From positions 15,098,357 through 15,162,356 of the forward strand of contig NC_061789.1 of the NCBI RefSeq assembly GCF_022458985.1: 64,000 bases of DNA. The letters are read 5' to 3'. The notes beneath the pieces were generated by a model, which saw only the letters and a program-made list of their open reading frames with translations, was not told the origin of the DNA and did no database searches. Each line of letters opens with the position of its first letter. The first letter of the stretch is position 1. A program made the position numbers and the translations under genes. Below are positions 52,750 through 64,000 of the stretch, one piece after another. Source of the stretch: Mugil cephalus (lineage: Eukaryota > Chordata > Actinopteri > Mugiliformes > Mugilidae).

Positions 52750-54564
52750 CGCGCGCGTGTTTGTGTCTTCGCTGCTTCGTGGCAGCATCACTCGTCCGTT
52801 TTATTTACAAGGCTGCACACTGTCAATTACGCTCCCTTTAAGGTGCTGTTATTTCATACATCTTATTCTGAATTCCCTTCCTCCGGACAAAGTTGGACGC
52901 GCAGCATGTGTCAGAACAATAGAGCCGCTGTGAAGCTATTGTGTCCCACCTGAAGCCTGTGTTTCTGTCACCTGCCTTCAGCCACTCACACGCTGCATGC
53001 GTGGATTTGTGCGCACAGTCCACATGTGCTGCGTGTTGTCATGGATGTGCTGCTTTGTGTCTGCAGAGCTGATCCACACTTGAGCTCTTTGTGCCGCAGT
53101 TAGTTTGTGTACATTAAATAAAATGTGCAGAATTCACGGTTCTTAATAGAAAATGATTTGGGGGTTGATTAATTTTCTATTAATCGCCTATTTATAATAA
53201 CAGCCCTAGCAGTAGTAATATTTAATATTTTGAGATATTTCCAGTTTTAGCCTCCCAGATGACGAATTTGAACAAGAAATGTCACCTTCGGGGCTGAAGG
53301 GAATCCAGAGGAGATCATATGTCTGTTTGTTCTGCTTATTCTGATATTTGAAAACGATAAATTCTCTTTTGAGAAGTTTATTTTTCTCACCGTTTTCAAA
53401 AGACATTCTGAAAATGTTTTTAGAAAATGTCATGTTCATTGATTAACTGACTCTTGGGACCTTCTTCCTGTGGTTCTGAAACATAATCAATAAATTGGCT
53501 AGTTGTGCCAGTCATGTGTCAAACAGAGAAGGTTGGTTATAGAAGAAGAAGGAAGGTAGATGGTAGGTTGGCCGAACAAAAAAGAAAGCAGAGGTGACTT
53601 GGAAACTTTTTTTTCATTGCATAGACTCTGTGATTAGTCAATAATAATTTATTAATACTAGTTTGTTGCAGTTTTTGCTAATATTAGCATTGGTTAGCTT
53701 GCTGCAGCTGATGAATAAGCCAGTTATTATTGTTGGACGGCCACAGAATAGAAAGCAACACATAGAGCGTCATTATCTTTCAGGTTTTGGACTTTCTCTT
53801 GACTTTTGAATTTGTCTTTTTTTTTTATTATTATTATTTTTTCATAGGTTAACCGGAAAAATAATTGGTTAAAAAGCCCCACTTTGAGATGTCTTTATTT
53901 TGCCCTGCACGCACAGGAAAGACAGTCGGGGAAGAAGAAAGAGGCAGAGATTAAAGCAGACAAAGGGGATAACGTTGCCGTCTATAGCGAGGGCTTCACA
54001 GGACGAGAAATGGCTCGGCATTAAAGCAGAACGCCCAGTGATGTGCCGCCGAGCGTGCAGGCACAAAGCCTCAGTGTTCGCAGCCGCTGTGGGTCGAGCC
54101 AGTAAAAGCCAGCTGCTTTGATGTGCTCCACAGCTCCATGAGACTCTGTGGGAGCCGGCGGCCGGGGCCCCAGAGGAGGGTCGAGCCGCAGGCCGCCACA
54201 CAGGGAGGCTTGTCCACGCTCGCAGTGTGAGCGTGAAGGCCAGCGCTGTGATGGCTGGCGGGGACGGAGCCTGACTTCTACAAACATTTCCAGAGGACAG
54301 AGCTGCTCATTGGGGCAGAAATAATCCCTCTGGGTTTGTTGCATCATGGCGGGCAGAAAAGAACGTTTCACACGGTAACATAAGCTCACTGGCTCAGAGT
54401 TGGACACTTAAGAATGACAAAAGGTGGAGCGGAGGGGCCTTCAGAGACTCACACAGGAGAGCCAAGGACATAAACTACAGAGGGCAGACTGTTTTGTTCA
54501 GCTTGTGATAATTTGGTCTTTTTGCGCTTTTGGATGCCAAAACATACAAATCAACCATTCGTCT

Positions 54565-54650
54565 CCTCCTGAGACCTAACACTTATGAGACAAAACATTA
54601 CGACCACCTGCCTCGTATGCTGCTGTTTCTTCATGTGCCACCTAAACCGC
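54565..54650 (+). mobile_element. Fragment of a Tc1-like element terminus
   Basis: An AAAACATTACGACCACCTGC segment followed by a CTGCTGTTTC-type tract resembles the ACATTATGACCACCTGCC end of a widespread fish Tc1-type element. The match is short and diverged. Confidence 0.4.
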
Positions 54651-56089
54651 AGACAAATGAAGTTGTTTGGCCTATGAAATGGCCAAAAAACCCCAGTCAT
54701 GTCAAGGAAAAGTGGCACATTGTGCCATTTGAGAAGCTAAAAGCAGAAATAATTTGGCCTTTTGTCTCCCCAAACGATCAATTGACGAACATTTCTCAAG
54801 GGAGGAGCTATTCACTTCGCGTCAGTAAAAGATAAAAAGTTGTAATTTGTTAACCCCGACGGGTAATGATCGTTCTGTTCGGCCGCTGATCATTAGCTGG
54901 AATCGGGACCAACGGGTCGCTAGGTTCACAGGAGCGATAAGAGTTTGGTTTGTCACAACTCGGGCTGGAGCCATTTTGTGGCCTTGTTGAAATATACGTT
55001 CAAAAGAGCAGAAAACGTGGAGCTGCTGCTAATGAATGTTTGCACCATTCATGACATTTAAATCAACTGTAAGGTTCAACAAATGTATATGTGATAAAGC
55101 TCAATGATGTGATGAGAATCTGACAAACAAAATGTTTTCAAAATGAATGGTTAATCACGTTTTTATAAATATTCTTGACTGAATAATGCATAGACTGGAT
55201 AATCCGTGTCTGCTCCAGTGAAGTCACTGCTCTGATTTAAGCAGCGTTTACAAGGCTGTTTCTTCCCGTTTAAACACTGTAAAAGTTCTACAGCTAAGGC
55301 AGTACACAGCACTGCCAAATGTGCTGAACCAATGACTCTTACTTTAAAAGGAAACAGCACAGAATATGTATTTTTAGGGGATAAAAGGCTCCTACGATCT
55401 GTCTATAAAATTGTATTCTTTTGCACGTTAATTCATATTGTATGGTCGGCTTCCTCAGACCCTCTGTGACCACATCCATATGTTTCCTGAGGAAAGGTTT
55501 GTTTAGGGACTTTGGCATCTTGGCAAGGCTCGACTTGTGTGTGTTTGACATGGAGGTCAGAGCCGTTTATTAGAGAGAGTCTGGCCAACTAGGGAATGGA
55601 CGGTCTGAGCTATCCTGCTATGCTGATTGGTTCTGAGATGGTCACATGTATCGTGGGCGCCATGTTAGATGCATCTAACCAATAAATAACAGTAAGACTA
55701 GTTGAATTTTCACCATTTCCTAGTATTTATAATTTATCTGAGTAATTTCAAACTTTTCTCTGTGGTGGATGAACACGGAGACTGAGGAGAAGGTAAACAC
55801 AGCTCCATGACTGATGAGGCGATTGCGCTACAAAACATTTTACAGGCTCATTTAAGATATTTAAAGTAAGAAGACGCTATGATATTTAAGTGAGGGCCTT
55901 TTACATACTGACAGATGTTGGCAGTAACATTTATAGGCCCGTTAATGGTGAAAATGATCTGCCCCATAGGGTTACACTGTAGAATCTTTCCTCCGAGGTA
56001 TCAAACATGGCGGCCATGATTTGAGTTGGCCAGACTGTTTCTAATTAACGGCTGTGTGTCTATTTGTGGAGCCTCAAGTGGCCGTTAGA

Positions 56090-56320
56090 GGAACAACAAT
56101 TTTTGGCACTTTGGATATTGCTTGGTATCATGTACCCTTTTCATCATCTTAGGGTTAGGGCCATTCACAAATGTTTATGGCAGACATTAACCTTAGGATG
56201 GCGCTAGAGGAAAAATCCAGTAATCATCAAAGTCACCCTCCCAACATCATTGATATCCGCACCAAATTTCACGACAATCCATCTCATAGTTGTTGACACA
56301 CTGGGGCATGATGCTGCCAT
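56090..56320 (+). repeat. Copy of a common teleost interspersed repeat
   Basis: This is the clearest copy of the family in the window. A GATGGCGCTAGAGGAAAAATC segment, a ATCATCAAAGTCACCCTCCC segment and ACCAAATTTCACGACAATCC followed by CATAGTTGTTGACA match the family's core in order. Confidence 0.65.
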
Positions 56321-57199
56321 GGCTAAAATGGAAACAAATTGAAAATACGCTCACATCTCCTATATTCTCTCTGCTCCAGTGGATAACAAAATGACCAATT
56401 TCTCCTCTTTCTGAAGCCATTTGGAGATTTCTGTGCTGAGCCAAGCCTCGTACAAGATGGCAGCATTTGTTCATTAAGTATTTTTCAGTCGGGTGACGTA
56501 TTGATTTGGTATTACGAATGATTAATTGGGTGCCAGTGTCTTACAAGTCGATGCTGGCCCAGAACACAAACAAGGTGGCAGAGGCAGTTTTTCCTGCGGT
56601 CCAGGCAGCGACCATTACTCAGCACTTTCGTCGGCTTTGTCACATTTACTCACAGACGCATGAACGAATAATAACCAGTGATAAATGACACTGTTCTCCT
56701 CAGATTGCTCAGCGTTTCTGTTAAAAGATGCGTTTGTTTCTCGGGTCTAGCAGCATGTAGGTTGGAGGCCATGCAGAGATTGAAGTGCGAACGAGAGCTG
56801 CAAGAGTGAGTGTAAAATGTTCCCTGAAACTGACCAAAATAACTGTAGGGGACATCAGAAATCTGATCCATGTTCTTCGTTCCAGTTAAAAACTCTGGCC
56901 GCCCCTGAGCTGTAATTGATTTACTGACATTTGAGGGAGACCAGAGAGGACTGGACTGCAGAGAGCGAAGCTCGCTTGAAAATAAGACCGCAACATTCTG
57001 ACAATCACAGAACAATATTCCTCAGGCCTGACTGAAATCCTGTTTACATGGCTGCTGAATAAAATGACGTGAGGCAAATGTTTACATGCCCCGAAACGTC
57101 AATTGCAATGCAGTGTTATTGACAAAAACCTTCCACTGTGGAGGATTGAATGTGCAGGGGTTATTATCGGCAAGAAGAGAAAGACCAAGGTGGAGTCAT

Positions 57200-57290
57200 G
57201 TTTTCAACGTTGCTGTCCACATGGTTTTATCTTTTCAAAAACTCGTTTGACAAACTAGTTTCACTCCCTCCATGTTTCTGTCGCATCGCC
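57200..57290 (+). repeat. Interspersed repeat, copy 2
   Basis: It aligns with 46463-46580 through CAACGTTGCTGTCCACATGG, a TCTTTTCAAAAAC stretch, ACAAACTAGTTT and CCCTCCATGTTTC. It lacks about 12 bases near its middle relative to the other copy. Confidence 0.5.
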
Positions 57291-58946
57291 TCATGTTTAC
57301 CCACGTGCAGCAAACATGTGCAGAGGGAGTGGATTGTTCCAACAAGAGTGAAGCGATTAGATCAAGTGTTTACACGGTTATTACGAGCTAATATTTGTGG
57401 GGCCAGTTGGTTGTGATTGAGATGGTCACATGAGGCGTTCTGATTGTTAGTGTCCTTGCACACACAGCGACACAGCGTCATGACAGGCGTGACACCTTGC
57501 AGTCACAGGCAGGAATATGAATAAATGATGATTATCACTGAGGTTTTCACCTCCCTGTCACTGCTGCTCTCCCTCAACAGGTGCCCCCACAGTCTCCCTG
57601 GGCTCCTTTGTGCTGCAATAGAACGGTAACACCATCAGAGTGAAGACGAGCAGCAGTGACGTAAAGTAGGATGACTGAGTTCCAGATAAGCTTTATGTAC
57701 AGAGGAGAATGTCTCTGAGGAGGAAGGCAGCGTGGAGGCCTCAGCCCCCTCTTGTCTCCTTAACAGCCTCGGGGGAGCAGCTGTGGCACCGTTACCCTGA
57801 GCAGGAGCTCTGGGAGCCGCGGCGAGCAGGAGATGCTCCTAATTAGCGCCGGTTGTGACTTCTTTCATCTTCAGGCTCTTTGATATGACGGCAGCACACG
57901 AGACGAGCGAATGAGATGCTCGGGAGGTTACATGGGTGAGAGAGTGTGAAACATATTGCAGGCTTACAGGCACACGTCTTTATGGATAAGTGAAGCTAAG
58001 AATAAAATGGTGCAAGTTTTAAACTTGTTGCAGTCCATATCAATCTAGTGAATGGTGAGTTGAGTATTATAGTCTATTCTCTTTTATTTTGCTTTCCTCG
58101 TTCCACATAAAATCTACAGTAAAGCAGAATATGTCATCTTTACTCTTGTACTGTTAGAAAAAGAAACTATTTGACTGAGAAAAGTGTCTCTCTTGCTCCC
58201 TCCAATGTTCATTAATGTTAATGAGAGCACTTTGACACTGAACATAGATGCCGCCTCTGCCGAACACCTCCAACAAAACGGCCATTATTTAGAGAAGGAC
58301 CTGAAATTTAATTAAAACACAGACACAAACACAGCATGTAAAACGAAACTGCTGTGTGCGTGTTCTTGTGCGAGCAGCTGCCTTTTCTCCATTTGCTCCA
58401 CACCCTGCTTTATTGACCTTGTCACGGGGATGCTGAGTGGACCGGTGATGGACATCCAGTTGGCACCTTTGGGTTCAGCTGACTCCTCTTTTTTTTTTCC
58501 TCCCCTGCTTGTCCTACTTCAATGCTCAGCACATGCTGCTTCTGTCCTGTTTCCCTCCTCTGCAAGATTGTCCAATTTCCTCTGTGATTGGACATTTTGT
58601 TTTGCCTTTTATTTCTGCATTTTCAGTGTGCTCAAAGACCAGACGGGAGAGAGAGCTGCGAGTCGTAGCAAGTGAGGTTTAATAGTGCAGTTTATTTATA
58701 GTGCAGTCATTTTCCAAGATGCTGTAAGTCACCATAATCCGACTCGATAATTCCCCTGCGAAATTACTAATGGACTAAATAGAATAAGAGAAGGATTTTC
58801 CGACCCCAGATCACAGCTTCTCTGTTGCTGTGGTTCTCCCTGATGGAACATACTGTGTGTTGTTGTGGTTTGGCTTCATTGTTTTCACACACTCTACTGG
58901 AGTTTTATGTACATCCCTGCCGATCCTGCACACACTTAACGCGGGA

Positions 58947-59022
58947 GTCAGGAGCTGTCGCCAAGGCAAGCGCAGATGGACCTGATGCGCAGGATGTGGC
59001 TCGAATCCCGTCTCCTTCGACA
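58947..59022 (+). pseudogene. tRNA-like fragment (possible tRNA-derived SINE head)
   Basis: GGCTCGAATCC at 58998-59008 is close to the B-box/T-loop of a tRNA gene. GTCAGGA at 58947 and TCCTTCGAC near 59012-59020 could form a disturbed acceptor stem about 75 bases apart. The D-arm (GCTGTCGCCAAGG) is poor and no clean anticodon stem is seen, so this is not a working tRNA. A tRNA-derived SINE remnant or chance are the options. Confidence 0.25.
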
Positions 59023-59965
59023 CTTCCTCGTCCCTGTTAACGAGAGCTGGAGCAATTCTGCTGCGCCATCAGGGCCGTGAAGGCTCTCTAGCCATTCAGA
59101 GGTCTTTCAGCGCTGGCTTCTTCTGGTAGCAGAAAGAAGGCGACAAAGATCTGCTGAGTGTGGAAGGCAGCAGGCCCGGATCGGAAATAGACACATTTGT
59201 TAGTGTAGCAGGATCATTAATTAGCTGCAGAAGATCTGCTCTACAAATAGCAACAGTTTGTGCCTCTGAGAGTTTTATCATTTAACTCATTTCCTTCATC
59301 TGCATTCCATGAAAGGTAGATAACACCTCGAATCGGAGTTGTGACTCACTCGCACTCACACTTAAGGCTATTTCAGGGTCTCTTTGATATATACGTGTTT
59401 GGAGGAGATCACGCAAACGGAAAGTTGTTGCTGGAAGCAGAAAGTGCTAATTGAGCTGATCACGTTTGAGGACAAAAACAACAAATTAGAAGTTCTTCCC
59501 CTCAGTTTTTTTTCATCAAACTACTGGATAGCATGAAATGTTGCTGCGGTTTCCTGCTTTTCTAGTGGCACTACCTTTAGCTTGGCACCATTAGTTTTGA
59601 ATGTCTTACAATTGGTATTTTAATTGTAATTGCTAACATGGATGATGGTATCAGTCAATCAACTGTTTGCCCTATTGACTTAGTATTGATCCGTATGAGT
59701 AACTGTGTGGTTTGCAAGGTTTACAGTGGAAAAAGGAAAAAACTCCACAACTTTTCATTCAGTTCATTTGGCCTGGACTCAAAGATTTTCCCCATGATTA
59801 CGGTTCATATATGCTCTATATACAGCCGAGTTGGTGTGGGAAGCAGACATGGGTGGACCCCTTTTCCTCACAGTGAACCTTATTTTCCTTCCTGCTCCTC
59901 CTGTTCCACAGGAACAATCGTCTCCAGACCAGCCCTCGGCCCCCCGGCCCAGTCCCTGCACCAGA

Positions 59966-62900
59966 ATGAACTCCTCACCCCACGGCTCCCGCTCCTCCAT
60001 TGACATCCTGGAGGAACTCCAGCTGATTGCTGCACAGAACCTGGAAAAACTGGACATCAACAAATACTACGAGGTCGTCCGCGAACTGGGCAAAGGCACC
60101 TATGGGAAAGTGGACCTGGTCATCCATAAAATCAGAGGTAATAACTGAAGGTTATACATCTTCCCAAAATATCTGAGAACTATCCAGTTTATTATCACAG
60201 CAACTAATGCATTTGGAAAATAGAATATCAAAACTGATGAGTCCATTTTTCTTCCCATTGGGGTGGAGAAGAGTTCCCATCTTCACCTACATAAAACTCA
60301 TTAGGCCACAAAACAAACTCTGCAGCTTGAAGTTGCAGGAAATGAGACCGAGGGATTCAGAGATATAAGCACTTATACTTTAATCTCAGAAATTCATTCT
60401 GAAGGCCAAGTTAGAGGTTATGCATGATCCCTTTCTGCACGGATGAAGCACAGACACACTTAAATTCACCACTTAACTAATATAAAATCTGTTCAACCTC
60501 TTCACATTAAAAGCCAAAATGTCACCCATCTGCCCTCAGCCTTTTAATAGTCTTTTATGGAGCAAAGTCTCGGATTCACTACCCATTTCGAGTGGCTGCA
60601 GTCTGTCACAGAGACTAATTCTGACCTTTTCCAGCCTCCGCGTTGTGCAGTTAGGGGATGCATGAAAAACAAAGTGGAGATGCAGTTCAATTATTTGTTG
60701 TCTAGCTGCTGCCATCGTCCCCAACCCATCAGACTAGAGAGAAGTGCAGGTTTAATAGTCTGCCCTAGGTATCCAAGCTGGAAAATTAACTCTGGAAACA
60801 AATGGGATGAAGGTGCAGTATTTTATAACCCTTTGAATCATAATTGTGTGCAAATGCCTTTTCAGCAGCTGGTTCAGCTACAAATTGATGTGTATAAAAG
60901 CCTGTCCTTCTTCGATAAACTCTATCCCTGGAGTCACTCAAACACCCAGATTTAATTCTCATTTTATTTCAACGTTTTTTCTCTTGCTCTGTGTATATAT
61001 ATGTGATCTGATTTAGATTAAGTCTGAAAGGTTTCAGAAAGACGCCCAAACTGATTATCTTTCGGTATCAATTTCTTGTCCTTTTTTTTTTTTATAACTG
61101 TATAAACATATGAATTTTAGAACTTAACTGAAAGATTAAAAAATAAATGATTCGTCATACTTTAGTTTATTAACATTTAAATTGTGGATATAAGTACTTT
61201 AAAAAACATATCTTATGTCATTTATTGTGAGAACAACAATAATCCAAGATATTTAAATTCGCATACTGTCTATAGGTGTGTGTGGTTCCGTCAAAATTTC
61301 TGCTTATGCTAAAGTGTTGTATTTTTCCTTATGAAGAGAAATTCTTAACTTTGATCAAATCCGCTACGAGACCATTTGAGCTTCATGCTCAAAAGCACAA
61401 CCTCTGTTATCTGACTTTTCTTGGATCTTTATTCAGAGTAGTTTAAAGATTCTTTCTTCTTTTTCTTTCAAAAATTGTGATGTCCTTCAATTTTAAATGC
61501 TATTAATAAGTCGTGTTTTGTAGATGTTTTTTCTGGGTCAGTGGGGCAGATATATTTTTTTTATAAATTCAGTTTAGTTCTGGTTTTCCGCTCTAAATAA
61601 CTGAACTGTAGTTGAACAAGAGTCATTTGAGTTCTCCTGAACAGATGGTGCTTTGCTTTTCATGTTAGCCAGCAGTCTCTTTAACAAAGGAACTCATTTT
61701 CCAGGTAAACATTACTCTACAATAGAAATAGTTGGAAAATCAAAAGGCTATTTGAACATGCTTTGGGAGCTTATACAATAATGTTGTTGCCTGTGCATGA
61801 AGTCAGACAAAGTCTATAGTCGCCTCATTATTTAGGTTCGGGAAACAAAGTTATCTAGTCATAGTATCATCAAACTGTTCTGCTAGAGTACAGTAGTTAC
61901 CGCTGGGGTTAATTTCCATCATTGCAAATCAAAATCAAGAACAAGTCTCAGAACATGGCACTAAACATTGATTCTGAAAATAAGCATTAGTTGTAACTTT
62001 AAGCCAGTCAGTCACTTATCTCTCAAGCAAAAACACAAAATCTTCTGTAGCTTCAGCTACTTTAATTATGAATTGCCTTGTCAACTATGCTGACGACTTA
62101 CTTACTACTACATACTGCAAACAGAAACGTTTAATAATTTAATGCTGCAGACAGAATGTGAACAAATATACGGTCTTGAAAAGAGAGCTCCAATTACCTG
62201 ACTAGTGTATTATAAATCACCGCGAAGCAATCCCTTATCTATGAATATTAACTATATTTGCATGAAGAATATTTGTATTTGGTTTATCTTAATGTCTTGT
62301 GGATATATAAACTTGATAAACCATGGACACCTGACACGGTGAGCACCTCTTGACCTTTCCTAAAGTGCACAAAGCACTTTGCAGAGCTGATCCAGTGCTA
62401 TTGGAAACGTCTCCGCTGACTGTTGGTGCAGGGAAATTAAAGCCAGTCGTGGCAGCTCTCCAGGTTATTGTCTGGGGTATTTCTCCCAGTTCAGAGCAGT
62501 AATTTGTCTCCCCTCGCCGCTTCTTTAGTCCTCGGCCGCTGAAAAGAGTTGAGGTGAGTCTAGGTGGCTAAATGTGTTTTTTGTCCCATCCTTTATCAAG
62601 TCAGAAGACTTCCTTGTCTTTTGTTAGTTAATCTTATTACCAGCTCTCTTCCAGAACATGTTTGCAGCTGTAAACATCAAAATCCTTGAAACCAGATCAA
62701 CATCCTGGTCCAGCTGTGGGAACATGCAGAAACTAGTCCAGCAGAGGATTTGAAATGTTCGCAGTATAAATCTCCTGCCGAAGAAGCCATCAGGCTTTAA
62801 TGCAGTGTGGAGATTTTAATTATTCATAAAATGATTTTAATTAAGGTCCTTTCAAGCAATTAGGCAGCTGTGAAATAAATCCCCAAACACTAGGTGGAAA

Positions 62901-63163
62901 AACACATTCAGAGAGGCATGAGACTTGAAGTGACGTAACCTGTCCTGTCCTCGTTTTCAGGAACAAAAATGGCCCTGAAGTTTCTGAGGAAGAAGACCAC
63001 CAAGCTGAAGAGCTTCCTGAGGGAGTACAGCGTCTCCCTCTACCTGTCACCATGCCCATTCATCATCAACATGTACGGCATCGCCTTCGAAACCGACGAG
63101 TACTACATCTTCGCTCAGGAGTACGCACTGGCTGGAGATCTGTTTGACATCATCCCTCCTCAG
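59966..63163 (+). CDS. SBK1-like serine/threonine kinase, 5' part (runs off the window)
   Basis: Two coding exons are visible, 59966-60137 and 62961-63163, joining in phase 1 and giving the first 125 aa. The first exon has an acceptor at 59910-59911 and 54 bases of 5' UTR. The kinase N-lobe is complete in key parts. The glycine loop [11 protein letters not shown] lies at about residues 41-51, the ATP-binding Lys in MALKF at 64 and a likely C-helix Glu in FLREYS at 79. The hinge reads [18 protein letters not shown]. The last motif is typical of the SBK (SH3-binding-domain kinase) family. The HRD and DFG motifs must lie in exons beyond 64000. The N-terminal [20 protein letters not shown] stretch is non-catalytic. 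I cannot tell which sbk paralogue it is, so no symbol is given. Confidence 0.87.
60138..62960 (+). other. SBK1-like intron between coding exons 1 and 2 (2.8 kb)
   Basis: This is AT-rich non-coding sequence bounded by a GTAATA donor and a TTTTCAG acceptor. Short T runs occur near 61082-61094. I see no exon, RNA gene or recognisable repeat in it. Confidence 0.7.
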
Positions 63164-64000
63164 GTGAGAGCCGCTGTTTTTCACATTCATTAGGTAATTC
63201 CTAAACCTTATGGTCAGTGAATTTAATGTTATGGCTGATCGGTGTAGGTATAATGTTTCTGTAACATAACATAACTCTATTTATAGATCTGTTTTAGCAT
63301 TAGCTTGAGCTAGCTTGCCTGGACACCCACCAGACAAGGACTTTGAATAATCTCTTCAGTTGAGTTGATGAACACTGTGTCAAAAGTTAGCAGAGCTAGG
63401 TAGGAAATCACAGCAGAAGTTCCATCTCATTATAATTTAATAAGCTCCAGCTAACATTTTTTTATGGATTAACAAAATCCACAAAGTAGCGTCAAGTAGT
63501 GTTGTTTTGGTTCATATTGCTAGCTTGATAGCTGGATTAGTAAACACAGTAGCGACAACTGGTCAGCCTGGGGTTTCAATCTCTGAATGGCAAATGGAGC
63601 AGAGCAGCTCATGTTGGAGTTGAAGTTGAGGAATGTGGATCAATAGTTACTTTCACTTAAATCACTACAGCACAAAACATAGAGAAGACATGCGAGTAGA
63701 TGGTGAGTGGCAGGCTGAACAAAGGAGAACTTTCTGTTCTTGTCCAGCCGTTGAACAAGGAAATGCTTTTTAGACCAATCACAGCTCCTCATGGTCCATA
63801 TCTCTACAACATTTCCTGGGAGGTGCATATCATGTTACGATATACCTACGCCACCAAAGAGACGTGGATCTTAAATTACGTTTGCTGCAGCCTCCACTTT
63901 GGTGCTGTTTCCATCCAGTGCTTCAGATCAAAGCTGCATCTATTTACAGACTCTTTCTAGGTGACTGTATTTACCCCTGATGCAGGGTGTGTCTGCTTCA
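63164..64000 (+). other. Start of the next SBK1-like intron
   Basis: It opens with a GTGAGA donor and contains no further kinase exon before the window ends. The part at about 63660-63880, including an AATCACAGCTCCTCATGGTC segment, may be an interspersed repeat copy; this is weak recognition only. Confidence 0.55.

Larger units (their letters stand above)
52609..59911 (+). other. Inferred 5' intron of the SBK1-like gene
   Basis: I see no coding exon. The stretch includes a (TG)n/(CG)n microsatellite at about 52719-52760, repeat and transposon fragments listed separately, and a more GC-balanced block at 57560-57960 with a TAATTAGC homeodomain-type site. Whether it is one intron depends on the exon at 52.3-52.6 kb being linked to the kinase. 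Confidence 0.4.

Overview
This window looks like nuclear DNA of a teleost fish, probably a percomorph. Its genes are compact, GT-AG spliced and vertebrate in type. One is an extra NR5A nuclear receptor of the fish-only kind, and the spacer DNA holds Tc1-like transposon debris and short interspersed repeats of a kind familiar from spiny-rayed fish. Nothing prokaryotic is present: no operons, CRISPR, rRNA or intact tRNA. I assembled five protein-coding genes exon by exon. In all of them the reading frame closes across every splice junction.

Layout. 1-829: the 3' part of a dead Tc1-like transposon. 2.6-4.2 kb (+): a secreted SOUL/heme-binding-protein-2-like gene of 7 exons and 218 aa, whose start codon is split by an intron. 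4.6-5.1 kb: an interspersed repeat with an internal duplication. 5.7-8.8 kb (+): an NR5A nuclear receptor, best called nr5a5 (7 coding exons, 540 aa). 9.1-9.7 kb: the two convergent 3' ends of nr5a5 and camsap3, with a short insertion between them. 11.8-31.3 kb (-): camsap3, a microtubule minus-end-binding protein (17 coding exons, 1433 aa) with very long 5' introns. 34.1-39.8 kb (-): xab2/SYF1, a spliceosome and transcription-coupled-repair factor (19 exons, 849 aa). 40-52.3 kb: a gene-poor stretch with repeat copies and one decayed exon-like fragment. 52.3-64 kb (+): a CpG-rich promoter with a probable non-coding first exon, then the first two coding exons of an SBK1-like serine/threonine kinase that runs off the right edge.

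The genes belong to unrelated pathways: heme/tetrapyrrole binding, steroidogenic-type transcription, the microtubule cytoskeleton, splicing/repair and kinase signalling. They do not form one functional system. The camsap3-xab2 adjacency matches the mammalian neighbourhood (human 19p13.2), but here both genes lie on the same strand.

I found no convincing new biological system. The points most worth checking are the split start codon, a poly(A) hexamer overlapping the camsap3 stop codon, predicted camsap3 cassette exons, the strand arrangement of camsap3/xab2, a small insertion with putative target-site duplications at the convergent 3' ends, and an unidentified decayed coding fragment near 43.7 kb. 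Family and repeat names come from memory of these families; no database search was run.
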